A stretch of DNA of 64,000 nt from UBA5314 sp040217815. Its GTDB lineage: Bacteria; Bacillota; Syntrophomonadia; Syntrophomonadales; Syntrophomonadaceae. Of the stretch, positions 16,161-24,858 are shown in pieces (the first letter of the stretch is position 1; every line of letters starts with the position of its first letter). The stretch is taken from assembly GCA_040217815.1 (NCBI GenBank), contig JBEHWI010000003.1, forward strand, positions 62,001-126,000. The letters run 5' to 3'. The translations under genes and the position numbers were made by a program. The notes under the pieces were generated by a model that did no database searches, had not been told where the DNA came from, and was given only the letters and a program-made list of their open reading frames with translations.

Positions 16161-16632
16161 GGTATTCGTATTGACTCAGGTTGTATAAAATCCAGCTTTT
16201 CCTACGTATAAGCCAGTACAACAAAGCAGCTGCCGCTAGCGTTGGCAGGAAGGACAGGATATTAAGCCAGGGACGGCCGGCGAGAATTTCGAATGTAAGG
16301 TGAAACACGCTAAAAACTATTGAATTACACAGGGTTTCGAGTATCGCCAGCACAACAAAACCTAAAACAATTGTAAGTAAGGCTTTCCATGTAGTTATGT
16401 GGGAGATAATAGCGACAAGAGCCGTTGTGCTTATTATTAGAGCGATGGTATTGAGTCCGGGTATTGTCAGATGCCTGGTAAAGTAAATTACTATTCCTAT
16501 CACAAAAGATACCATCATCCTGTGCTGAATTGAGATTTTGATGTTAAATAAGCGTGCTCCAATGCTTATTATAAGAAAGGTCTGAGGAATCCCAATTAGA
16601 ATAACGGCATACCAGGGAATAGGATACATCAT
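16150..16632 (-). CDS. Membrane protein, probable detached sensor half of an AgrC-like receptor
   Basis: The 160-residue protein is almost entirely hydrophobic with about five transmembrane helices and no soluble domain. I do not recognise a named family with certainty. It lies first in the agr gene group, overlaps the kinase by 11 bases, and has the size and topology of the N-terminal sensor region of AgrC. The most economical reading is a receptor encoded as two polypeptides. An alternative is an accessory membrane protein involved in peptide export. Confidence 0.65.
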   Translation of the reverse strand: MMYPIPWYAVILIGIPQTFLIISIGARLFNIKISIQHRMMVSFVIGIVIYFTRHLTIPGLNTIALIISTTALVAIISHITTWKALLTIVLGFVVLAILETLCNSIVFSVFHLTFEILAGRPWLNILSFLPTLAAAALLYWLIRRKSWILYNLSQYEYHAK

Positions 16633-16846
16633 TCTCCCCCCTATTCTATTCTTTACTTGGATATTTATATATTAATTTCCTGCTTCTTTCATGGTATTTC
16701 CAGCAAATAATTCATCAGAAGGCATCCGTTTATGATAATTGAAAAAAGGAAAATATGATATCTACTGCCGAACCTTAACAAAGCCAAACATTCTATTAAA
16801 AATAAAAAAAGCACTTCCAAAAACCATTGAAGGTGCCTAAATTCTT

Positions 16847-16921
16847 TGGAGCGGGAAAAGGGGTTCGAACCCTCGACACCCGGCTTGGGAAGCCGGTGCT
16901 CTACCACTGAGCTACTCCCGC
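16847..16921 (-). tRNA. tRNA-Gly (anticodon CCC)
   Basis: A 75-nt cloverleaf is complete: acceptor GCGGGAG with TTCCCGC, D-arm GCTC/GAGC, anticodon stem CCGGC/GCCGG with loop TTCCCAA (anticodon CCC, reading GGG), T-loop TTCGAAC, discriminator T and an encoded CCA end. It lies upstream of the agr genes on the same strand. Confidence 0.97.
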
Positions 16922-16969
16922 ATTTATCATTGATTATTTCTTACCACTGCAGCCTGAACCAGTAAACTA

Positions 16970-16997
16970 ACTATAAGATTTGGCTGAGGGTTGTCAA
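16970..16997 (-). promoter_or_regulatory. Sigma-A-type promoter of tRNA-Gly
   Basis: A perfect TTGACA (-35) and TATAGT (-10) are separated by 16 bases, with the -10 box about 48 bases upstream of the tRNA 5' end. Confidence 0.75.
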
Positions 16998-17251
16998 TCA
17001 CAAAACCGACTACCCTTATTGCACAGTTCATTGTACCAGAATTGCAGATCAAATGGAAGTCCTCTTATATGGTTAAGAATTGTGCCATCGTAAAGGGTAA
17101 CTGCTTAGCTGTCCGTGTTTGCATTGAGAATTTTTAATTATATGTTTAATCACTTATACGCAATAGCATTACCATTCCCAGCCAAATTAATCTGCCCTTA
17201 CCAATTTGGTTTGTTTGGTTGTGCAAAGATTAAAGCTCAACGATATTACGG
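16998..17251. other. Intergenic stretch with no recognised feature
   Basis: This AT-rich stretch lies between the tRNA-Gly promoter and the end of the DUF342 protein. I see no supported gene, RNA or clear terminator. Confidence 0.4.
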
Positions 17252-19192
17252 TTATTTTATTATCAGGCATTCTTCCCCATCATCACTGACGAATCTTCTC
17301 TTTTCCCTAAAGGGGGGAACTTCCAATGAGCGGGAACCTATGGATACAGTTAGTTTTGAACATAGCGATTTTTCTATTTCTACAATACCTGGGGGTGGAA
17401 TTCTATGAATTATATATGAAAGATCTTTTTTCATTTTATTTAAGTGATTCAAGTCATCCCTGAATGATTGTTCCCTGCTCAGCAGATCAAAGAGATCATT
17501 ATTGTTCTTACTTTCATTTTTCAAAGCCAACAGCTCTGATTTTTTACTGCTGATATCACGAATCTCACCCAATTTATTTAAGATACCTCTTTCAACCTGA
17601 TCAAGCAGATCTGTGCATTCGGCAATTGAAAATCCCACCAGCGCTATTTCCAAGGGTTTGTCTTGTAGAATGTTTCTTATGTAGATAGCATTTTTGGCAA
17701 TTATTTTATTGGAATCACCCAGAATAACTCCTTCCTGGGAGTTTATAAATATCATTTCTTCTGACATCAGCTGTGAATTATAAATATACCTTTTTACGTA
17801 AATGGATCCCAAACATTTTAGCCTGGAGTTCTGGGCGTAGTAGACGCTGATATCTCCATTGGCCTCTATGTCACAGCCTTTTTTCCCTACAACCGATCCG
17901 CGAATGTTTATATCGCCAACCGCCTGAATCAGTGCATCTTCCGCCGAACCCAGGATGTCTATATTTCCGGAGGACCGCACACTGAAGCCGGGAAGAATAT
18001 CCCCCTTGATGAGGATGTTTCCCTCCACATTTAAGTTGCCGGTGGCGTAAGCAACATCGCCATTGATAATCATGGTGTTGTTAACGCCCAGCCGATCCCG
18101 GTCATCCCGCTCAACATAACCATCCCTATAAGCAATAGCCTCATCACCAACAACGATAATGCCTTTTCCAACCGCAAAGTTAATATTTATCGGAGGAGGC
18201 GGTTCAATAATGTTGCCAAAAATGTCATACCCGGGTTCAGGCTCAAATTCTCTTGTCCTGGTGGCCAGTATAGTTCCCTTTTTTATATTGATAATATTAT
18301 CGAGGTTTTTAAAGTCGACATTGCCGTCTTCATCAACTTTAAATTCAATCTTATCGGTCGGATTGTAATGTTCGATAATTATCTGCGGCGAGCCAAGTTT
18401 AGGCGCCTCTCCTTGAGCTATAACCAGATCTATTACCGGCTGACCGGATTCAAGGGTGGTTTCAATCAGTTCCTGATCGATTCCCGCATTTATTTTCAGT
18501 TTAGTCAGCTGTTCAAAAATGTTTAGGGCGGTGAGACTTCCCGGGAAAACCGGGGAAATAGTTAGAAAGGCATATAATTTATCATCAGACACCGTGACCC
18601 TGCATAAGTCCTTTTCAGGAATAAGTTTTACAACTCTAAGGTCGTTAAAGTTCATTTCCAGAACATTTTTGAGATCAAACTCAATTCTATTGGTTTGAAG
18701 CAGTTCGAAAAAATCTCCTATTAAATTAATATCCCTTCCCAATTCAACATAAAGATAAGCATCTTCTATGTAAAACCTGGAAGTAGCAGGGGCCTCTGGT
18801 GCGGGCGCTTCGGTTTCATTTTCAATACAAAATTTCAATATATTCAGGGTTCTTTCCCACTGGCCCCTTTGTGCTGCATTGTCATAGGGAGAAGAATTGC
18901 CATCGCCGGGACTTGCTATTTCAACCTCAATTACGGTAGTTGATGCACCTGGAGAATCAAACTTAAAGACAACATCTCCGCTTTCGCCGGTTATTTCAAC
19001 TTCCCTTTTTACCGTCAGCCGCTTTATAGTCGATGGGGTAGCCATTCCCCAGTCTAACTCAGCTCCCGCTTCCCAACCGGGTGTTACGGATTTAAGTTCA
19101 ATACCGTACCATTTAATCCAATTCCCTGGAATGGTGTAGTATTCCCAAACCACATCTATCGTACGATCAACAGTTCGGGTAATAGTTGTCAT
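17252..19192 (-). CDS. Fusion of an SRPBCC (START-like) domain to a DUF342/FapA beta-helix protein
   Basis: Residues 1-125 resemble the SRPBCC/polyketide-cyclase fold: an initial TITRTVDRTIDVVWEYYTIP, then PGNWIKWYGIELKSV, alternating strands, and a closing helix near GQWERTLNILKFC. Residues from about 150 to 510 are DUF342 (FapA-type): DEDGNVDF, GTILATR, EPGYDIFGN, then a right-handed repeat region (VEGNILIKGDILPGF, GDINIRGSVVG, EANGDISVYYAQ). A coiled coil follows (about 530-620). FapA-type proteins are cytoplasmic, polymer-like and in some species affect flagella or cell shape. The N-terminal hydrophobic-ligand-type domain is unusual. The gene is alone between the tRNA and the kinase cluster; function unknown. 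Confidence 0.8.
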   Translation of the reverse strand: MTTITRTVDRTIDVVWEYYTIPGNWIKWYGIELKSVTPGWEAGAELDWGMATPSTIKRLTVKREVEITGESGDVVFKFDSPGASTTVIEVEIASPGDGNSSPYDNAAQRGQWERTLNILKFCIENETEAPAPEAPATSRFYIEDAYLYVELGRDINLIGDFFELLQTNRIEFDLKNVLEMNFNDLRVVKLIPEKDLCRVTVSDDKLYAFLTISPVFPGSLTALNIFEQLTKLKINAGIDQELIETTLESGQPVIDLVIAQGEAPKLGSPQIIIEHYNPTDKIEFKVDEDGNVDFKNLDNIINIKKGTILATRTREFEPEPGYDIFGNIIEPPPPININFAVGKGIIVVGDEAIAYRDGYVERDDRDRLGVNNTMIINGDVAYATGNLNVEGNILIKGDILPGFSVRSSGNIDILGSAEDALIQAVGDINIRGSVVGKKGCDIEANGDISVYYAQNSRLKCLGSIYVKRYIYNSQLMSEEMIFINSQEGVILGDSNKIIAKNAIYIRNILQDKPLEIALVGFSIAECTDLLDQVERGILNKLGEIRDISSKKSELLALKNESKNNNDLFDLLSREQSFRDDLNHLNKMKKDLSYIIHRIPPPGIVEIEKSLCSKLTVSIGSRSLEVPPFREKRRFVSDDGEECLIIK

Positions 19193-19563
19193 ATTAATGT
19201 TCCCTCCCTAGAGCTTGTCACTTTCTTCGCTATTGCTTCTTATAACTCCTTTTGAATTAGACGTAATTATATTAAAAATGCTCGATTCTTATTATAATCA
19301 CCTAGGAATTCTCTGCGGCCATTTTGGATTGTCGTAATGCAGGGATGGCTGATGATCTCCTTAAGAAGATGTCATTGGACCGAATAGGAAAAGATCCACC
19401 CGTACAGGAGGATTATTGATACGGCTAGCTAAGGCTAGTATGAGGTTGCTACAGGGAGTATAAGTTTAATAAGGGTCTTGTGATAATTAATGTGGGATTA
19501 ACGTGATGTGCAATCGACGAGCGAAATAATATTATGGAGCCTATTAGGATTTCGCCAACGCTG
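19193..19563. other. Intergenic region upstream of the DUF342 gene; possible gene remnant
   Basis: The minus-strand promoter of the DUF342 protein should lie in the low-coordinate part. A plus-strand frame ending at 19419 reads like genuine protein (for example MADDLLKKMSLDRIGKDPPV) but has no length or good start, so it may be a fragment of a decayed gene. Nothing else is supported. Confidence 0.35.
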
Positions 19564-19594
19564 TGAGTCGGGCAGGGAGTCCCTGCCCGACTCA
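19564..19594. terminator. 15-bp perfect hairpin after the anchored protein gene
   Basis: Arms TGAGTCGGGCAGGGA and TCCCTGCCCGACTCA are separated by one base, immediately after the stop at 19600 on the minus strand. A T-run is absent on that strand (ATTTTATTGG lies on the gene side), so it is either a stable 3' end or a bidirectional stop. Confidence 0.5.
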
Positions 19595-19599
19595 GCATT

Positions 19600-20502
19600 T
19601 TATTGGTTTTGTTCGGTTAACACCTTTTGCAGGTCCTTGTAGGTCCAGTGTGGGGAGGCATTGGGAATGGTTCCCACAAATCGCACTTTTCCGTTTTCCG
19701 CCTTCATTGATTTAACGTTGAACTTCTTCTGTTTGGCTATCCCGCCCTGTACCAGATAGGACTGAACGAAGCCGGTGATTTCACCCTGGTACTGGTTTAG
19801 AACAGAAGAAGGGATCGATAGGCGACCGACCTCAACCTTCTCCAGGACCATCTGCACTTTATTGTTGTCAATCTGTCCCCTGGATTTAATATAGAAGGGG
19901 AAGTCATGCTTGAACTTTACGTAGTCAAAGAAGTCGTCGACCATGGAGGTCGGAATACCGGTCATACCGGCGAAAACATAGAGCCTGGTGACGGAAATCA
20001 AACCTACCATTTCAGCACTGCCGTCTGCGTTAATAAGTATCTGGGCATTGCTAATAGGCCAGCTCTTCCAGCTGCCGGTTTGCAGCAAGCCGGTTATTTC
20101 AGCGGAAGTCAGGACTACGTCCACGTTCTGAGGCTGCCAGGTGGTTACCAGAACCTTAATGAAAGTTCCGCTGGTTACCGGTCCGCTGGGCTTGGTCGGC
20201 CCGGGGGTCGGCTGAGGTTGTTCCGTTTTGCTGGGCACCTTTAATTTCGGACGCTTCTGTGCCGCGTCAGCAATAAGCTGCTGGCGGGTATTGTCATCCA
20301 CCACCGGGGGCATGGCCTGAACCGCCAGTTTGGTCATGGCGCTGTCCAGGTCCTGCGGCATGGGTCTTACACCCAGATCACGCGGGCGATCCGATCCAAA
20401 AACACTCGACAGCCAGGGGAGGAAGCCCAGATAGCCCAGCGCAAGAACCAGGATCAGAATTAGAACTCCCAGTATAATAAGTATCTTTTTTGCCATTTTC
20501 AA
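19600..20502 (-). CDS. Membrane-anchored protein of unknown function, last gene of the kinase cluster
   Basis: The 300-residue product starts with a lysine-rich end and one strong transmembrane helix (about residues 5-25). A linker rich in Pro, Thr and Lys (about 85-115, e.g. KTEQPQPTPGPTKPSGP) leads to a C-terminal extracytoplasmic domain of about 185 residues that I do not recognise. No cysteine pair or catalytic motif stands out. It follows the two kinase genes on the same strand (68 bases downstream of the nearer one) and may be controlled by, or work with, them. Confidence 0.7.
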   Translation of the reverse strand: MKMAKKILIILGVLILILVLALGYLGFLPWLSSVFGSDRPRDLGVRPMPQDLDSAMTKLAVQAMPPVVDDNTRQQLIADAAQKRPKLKVPSKTEQPQPTPGPTKPSGPVTSGTFIKVLVTTWQPQNVDVVLTSAEITGLLQTGSWKSWPISNAQILINADGSAEMVGLISVTRLYVFAGMTGIPTSMVDDFFDYVKFKHDFPFYIKSRGQIDNNKVQMVLEKVEVGRLSIPSSVLNQYQGEITGFVQSYLVQGGIAKQKKFNVKSMKAENGKVRFVGTIPNASPHWTYKDLQKVLTEQNQ

Positions 20503-20570
20503 GTCACCTCCCTTCCGGTGGCAGAATAAAATCTGGAGTTTAGATATATTAAAATAGCGAGTTGGCTCAG

Positions 20571-22133
20571 TTACTTTCCAACATAATTGTCATTCTGCCA
20601 GGTGCCTTCCATTACTTTGCCGTTGGCATAAGTATAAACTCCCCGGCCGTTTAATTTTCCGTCATTGAATTCCCCTTCATAACGATCACCGCTGGGCCAT
20701 GTGTAGACGCCTTTTCCGCTGCGCAGATCGTTTTTCCACGCTCCAACGTATTTACGCCCGTCAGCCCAGGTAAAGGTTCCGGTGCCTTCACGGTTCCCGT
20801 TAACCCATTGTCCCTCGTATTTATCACCATTGGCATAGGTAAAGGTTCCCTTGCCATTTTGGAGATCGTTTTTCCACTCACCTTCATATTTATCACCGTT
20901 AGGCATAATGAGGACTCCGTAGCCATCTTTCTTCCCATCCGCCATGCCCCCGGAATACTGGGGCGTATATTTGCTCTTGATGAGCCAGAAACCGATTACG
21001 GCTATCAATACGACCGCGCCCATAACAATCAGGTTGCGTTTCAGATTGCTGGTTTTGGGCACCACCGCTGGCGCCGGCGGTCTGACCGGGGTTTCAGCCG
21101 GGGCGGCGCTCGTGTAGCCGGTTCCACCCGCAGCCTGACTCCTCACGACAGCTTCAGGGCTGGCAGCCGCCACGGCATTTTGGAATTCTCTCATATCCGG
21201 AAAGCGGTCTTCAGCTTTTACCGATAGGGCTTTCATCAAAGCTGCTTCTGCACCGGTCGGTATTTTGCAGCCGAATTGGGTGGGGCTCGGCATGGTATCC
21301 CCGGCCATCCGGTCTAAAGCATCGGGCGGAACGGCTCCGGTTAAGGCCCGGTAGAAGGTAGCGGCCGCGGCATATTCGTCGGTCCAGGGACCCTGAATGC
21401 CTTTGCTCCTGTATTGCTCTTCCGGGGCGTAGCCCGGTTTGAGTATAACGGACAGGCTTTTACTGTGTTCACCCAGGGCATGACGGGCGGCTCCGAAGTC
21501 CAGTATCTTGACCAGACCTTTGCCGGTGATAAAAATATTGTCCGGGCTGATATCCCGGTGGAGAATACCGGTTTTATGTATGACCTGTAATGCATCGAAA
21601 ACCGGCATCATTATCTGCAGGGCATCTTCATATTCCAGACGGCCGCCTTTGGATTCGATATATTCCTTAAAGGTCTGACCTTCTACGTAATTCATTACAA
21701 AATAAGCCGTGGAGTTTTCCCGGAAGAAATCCCGTATTGAGACGATATTGGGATGGTCTTCAAAGCTGGCCAGAGTTCGGGCTTCCTCTAAAAATTTTTC
21801 CCGGCCTTCATCAAAAAAGGCCTGTGAATTCGCACTGGTATAAGCAGTAACCTCGGTGTTGCCCACAGCCCGGGTGGCAAAATCGCGGGGCAGGTACTCC
21901 TTTATGGCCAGTTTGAGGTTCAAGTCCAGATCCCACGCTAAATAGGTAATGCCAAACCCGCCCTGTCCCAACATCCGGCCCAGTAGATACTTGCCGCGTA
22001 GAATAGTGCCGGGCTCCAGCTGCTGACCGGAACCGGTGACAGCGCCCTCCTGCCATCCACAGAATGGGCATACTGCGACTTCTCCCTTATCTGACATGCA
22101 TCCCAGGCATAATCTGTTTATGTCCATTTTCAT
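20571..22133 (-). CDS. Zinc-ribbon Ser/Thr protein kinase with membrane segment and MORN repeats (A)
   Basis: The N-terminus has a zinc ribbon (CLGCMSDKG ... CPFCGW). A Hanks-type kinase domain follows (about residues 45-310) with glycine loop GQGGFGITYL, lysine AIKEYLPRDF, catalytic loop HRDISPDNIF and DFGAAR; all key Lys, Asp and Asn residues are present. A Pro/Ala linker and one transmembrane helix (about 370-390) lead to about six MORN repeats (DKYEGEWKNDLQNGKGTF type) outside the membrane. MORN repeats in eukaryotes bind lipids or act as scaffolds; here they probably sense or bind envelope material. Start is set at the ATG at 22133, six bases past AGGAATTGG. The gene is a close paralogue of the next one upstream. 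Confidence 0.9.
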   Translation of the reverse strand: MKMDINRLCLGCMSDKGEVAVCPFCGWQEGAVTGSGQQLEPGTILRGKYLLGRMLGQGGFGITYLAWDLDLNLKLAIKEYLPRDFATRAVGNTEVTAYTSANSQAFFDEGREKFLEEARTLASFEDHPNIVSIRDFFRENSTAYFVMNYVEGQTFKEYIESKGGRLEYEDALQIMMPVFDALQVIHKTGILHRDISPDNIFITGKGLVKILDFGAARHALGEHSKSLSVILKPGYAPEEQYRSKGIQGPWTDEYAAAATFYRALTGAVPPDALDRMAGDTMPSPTQFGCKIPTGAEAALMKALSVKAEDRFPDMREFQNAVAAASPEAVVRSQAAGGTGYTSAAPAETPVRPPAPAVVPKTSNLKRNLIVMGAVVLIAVIGFWLIKSKYTPQYSGGMADGKKDGYGVLIMPNGDKYEGEWKNDLQNGKGTFTYANGDKYEGQWVNGNREGTGTFTWADGRKYVGAWKNDLRSGKGVYTWPSGDRYEGEFNDGKLNGRGVYTYANGKVMEGTWQNDNYVGK

Positions 22134-22176
22134 CACCAATTCCTGTATTAATGCTTGGTAGTATTATTTTAAGATA

Positions 22177-23952
22177 TTACGGTGATACGAAGACATCGTT
22201 TTTCCACATTCCTTCTTGGACCTGCCCATTGGCCCTGGTCAGCTTGCCCCGGCCTTCTTTCTTGCTGTTGACAAAGCCACCTTCATATTTGTCTTTGTTG
22301 GGCCAAACATATACCCCCTGGCCTTCGAGTACGCCATTCTTGACCTCCCCGGTATAAACGGCTCCGGTGTTGTAGTTGATGGTTCCCTTTCCGGTCATGG
22401 CGCCTTGCTTAAAATCACCGGTGTAAATATTTCCATCCGGATAGACATATTTACCCTGACCATCCTGGACTCCCATCTTCCAATCACCTTCATAGGAGCT
22501 GCCATTGCCCGATTTCAGCAGGCCCTTGCCATCCGGCTTCCCATCTTTCCAGGTGCCGGTGTAGGTGGTGCCGTTGGCCTGGGTCATGGTGCCCTGGCCA
22601 CCAGGCTGGCCTTCGGCCATTTCGCCAACGTATTTGTTTCCGTTGGTATAGGTAAAGGTATGCTGACCGGTTTCTTTACCACCCCGCCACTCACCTTCGT
22701 ATTTTCCCTGTGAAGGTACGGTCGCTATGCCATGCCCGTGAGGTATGTTATTTTGTAAATCGCCCTGATACTGCCGCCCATCGGCAAAAACATAGCTTCC
22801 CGTAGTCTTTTCCGGACTGAGCGTCCACCAGACGGCGCCTATGACCAGAGACACCAGGATTGCCGCCACAGCAGCCAGCAATAGACGGGGGCGCGGTTTG
22901 GCCGGGGGGTTTTTGGCCTTATCAACCTGGAACCCGACAGGCGTCTGGTAGTCCGGGGCCGCGCTTGGCTGAACTCCCGAAGACTGACCGGTGAGCAAGG
23001 CCTGTTGGAACTCCTTTATGTTATGGTAGCGATCGCCGGCTAGAACCGCCAGTGCCTTAAGCAAGGCCGCTTCGCTGGCATCAGGCAGCACCACTCCCAA
23101 TTGGGAAGGCGGGATAAGCTCTTCCCGGGCCAGCCGGTCCAGGGATTCAATCGGAACCCTACCGGTTATCATCCGGTAAATAGTGGCCCCCACCGCATAG
23201 ATATCGGTCCAGGGCCCCTGGTTGCCTTTGCTCCGGTACTGCTCTTCCGGAGCATAGCCTGGTTTTAATACAACTGACAGACTCTTGCTGTGCTCTCCCA
23301 CTGCCTGCCGGGCCGCCCCAAAGTCGAGCAGCTTTACTATTCCCTTATCAGTAATGAAGATGTTATCCGGACTGATATCCCGGTGCAGAATACCTGCGGA
23401 ATGCACCTCTGCCAGGGCGTCCATCACCGGCATCATTATAGCCAGGGTAGTTGAGAAGTCGAGTCTATTTTCGGGTGCATTTTTTAAATATTCTTTTATT
23501 GTTACGCCTTCGATGTAGCTCATTACAAAATAGGCGGTTTTATTCTCCCGGAAAAAATCGCGTACTGAAACGATGTTGGGATGCTCTTCAAAACGGGCCA
23601 GGGTTCTGGCTTCTTCCAGGAATTTTTCCCGGCCTTCCTCAAAAAACCGGCTGGAATCTCCGGTATAGAGCGATACTTGGGTTTCCCCCAGGCTGCGGGT
23701 GGCAAAATCCCGAGGCAGATATTCCTTAATGGCCAGTTTGATGTTCAAATCCATGTCCCAGGCCAGGTAGGTAATACCGAAGCCGCCCTGACCCAGCACC
23801 CGGCCAATCAAGTATTTATTTTGCAGAATAGTGCCCGGGGGCAGATTTTGCCCGGCTGGAAACTCCTGTTTTTCATCCCAGCCGCAGACCGGGCAGATCT
23901 GATTTTCACCTTTGTCATACATACATGCCAGACAAATGTTTTTCGGGTCCAA
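22177..23952 (-). CDS. Zinc-ribbon Ser/Thr protein kinase with membrane segment and MORN repeats (B)
   Basis: Same layout as its neighbour: zinc ribbon CLACMYDKGENQICPVCGW, kinase domain with GQGGFGITYLAWD, AIKEYLPRDFATR, HRDISPDNIFI and DFGAARQAVGEHSK, a Pro/Lys linker, a transmembrane helix (about 375-395) and about eight MORN repeats (for example NKYVGEMAEGQPGGQGTM). At 591 residues it is longer than copy A mainly through extra MORN units. Kinase parts of the two proteins share long identical runs, so they are a tandem duplication. Start is a TTG behind AGGGGG. Ends 44 bases before copy A on the same strand, so both are probably in one transcript. Confidence 0.9.
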   Translation of the reverse strand: MDPKNICLACMYDKGENQICPVCGWDEKQEFPAGQNLPPGTILQNKYLIGRVLGQGGFGITYLAWDMDLNIKLAIKEYLPRDFATRSLGETQVSLYTGDSSRFFEEGREKFLEEARTLARFEEHPNIVSVRDFFRENKTAYFVMSYIEGVTIKEYLKNAPENRLDFSTTLAIMMPVMDALAEVHSAGILHRDISPDNIFITDKGIVKLLDFGAARQAVGEHSKSLSVVLKPGYAPEEQYRSKGNQGPWTDIYAVGATIYRMITGRVPIESLDRLAREELIPPSQLGVVLPDASEAALLKALAVLAGDRYHNIKEFQQALLTGQSSGVQPSAAPDYQTPVGFQVDKAKNPPAKPRPRLLLAAVAAILVSLVIGAVWWTLSPEKTTGSYVFADGRQYQGDLQNNIPHGHGIATVPSQGKYEGEWRGGKETGQHTFTYTNGNKYVGEMAEGQPGGQGTMTQANGTTYTGTWKDGKPDGKGLLKSGNGSSYEGDWKMGVQDGQGKYVYPDGNIYTGDFKQGAMTGKGTINYNTGAVYTGEVKNGVLEGQGVYVWPNKDKYEGGFVNSKKEGRGKLTRANGQVQEGMWKNDVFVSP

Positions 23953-24015
23953 GGAAAAACCCCCTAATATAAAAGGTCAGATATTGATCAATTTCGCCAG
24001 ATGGTACTTTTTTTA

Positions 24016-24849
24016 TCACCTTTCTAAAGGCTGGGCAGATGAACTTTTGGTCGTTTTAATCCTTACTACCATTAATATTAAACATATTACTATGATAGTT
24101 CCGTATAGCCAGGGATATATCTGATGGTCCAGTGCCCCACGGATTACTGAAGCCCGGAATCCGTAAAGGCCCCAGCGCCAGGCCGTAAACCACAGTCCCA
24201 AAGTCAAAATGGCCAGACCGGAGAATCTTCGGCCGTATCTTTTTAAAACCCAGATGCAGATCAGAGCACCGGCCACAGCGGAAATGGCTTCATAGAGCTG
24301 GACCGGATGCAATCGGGTCGTCCGTGAAAATAAGGTCATGCCGCTGCTCATGATCTGATAAGCGAAAGCCTGGGAACCGGGCGGAAAAGAAACGCTCCAG
24401 GGAAGGCTGCTGACTTTGCCAAAACAGCACCCATTTAAAAAGCAGCCGGTTTTGGCCAGGGCCAAACCTATACCCAATCCGGGAGCGAAGGCATCACCCA
24501 CCATCCAGGGATTCAAACGCAATAACAGGCAGGCCGCAAATCCCAGGATGCCAGCCAGGGCTAATCCGCCATAAACTGAAAAAAACCTGAAGTGCAGATC
24601 GAAAACGCGGGCCATGGTAAGTGAAGAAAACCCTCCCTGGCTTAACAGATAAAGCACCCGGCTGCCCAGCAGGGCAGCCAGGTTGACCAGCAAAATGATA
24701 AACAACAGGCTTTTTTTATTTAACTGCTTCCGACTTCCAACTATGTAACCTCCAGCTGATACACTCAAGGCAAACAGCCCCATAAAAAGCCGGTAGGATG
24801 ACAGGGTCAGCTCCAGGCCTCCCCATGATAATACTATTTGAGGATACAA
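24016..24849 (-). CDS. Lgt-like polytopic membrane protein (diacylglyceryl transferase family)
   Basis: The 277-residue protein has about seven transmembrane helices. Features of the prolipoprotein diacylglyceryl transferase family are visible: LLGSRVLYLLSQGG, FSVYGGLALAG, and HPVQLYEAISA near the end. The central signature is KTGCFLNGCCFGKV, which differs from the GRxGNFxNxExxG block of true Lgt and is typical of a divergent Lgt-like branch. It therefore may act on another protein or lipid. It lies next to a lipoprotein gene (9 bases) and the two kinase genes, so one operon is likely. The housekeeping Lgt may be elsewhere. Confidence 0.75.
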   Translation of the reverse strand: MYPQIVLSWGGLELTLSSYRLFMGLFALSVSAGGYIVGSRKQLNKKSLLFIILLVNLAALLGSRVLYLLSQGGFSSLTMARVFDLHFRFFSVYGGLALAGILGFAACLLLRLNPWMVGDAFAPGLGIGLALAKTGCFLNGCCFGKVSSLPWSVSFPPGSQAFAYQIMSSGMTLFSRTTRLHPVQLYEAISAVAGALICIWVLKRYGRRFSGLAILTLGLWFTAWRWGLYGFRASVIRGALDHQIYPWLYGTIIVICLILMVVRIKTTKSSSAQPLER

Positions 24850-24858
24850 TTTGCCTCC

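Noticed and set aside
19306..19419. Plus-strand frame with natural-looking sequence (MADDLLKKMSLDRIGKDPPV)
   Set aside because: At most 24 residues from its ATG, no spaced ribosome site, no neighbour to support it; may be a decayed gene end.
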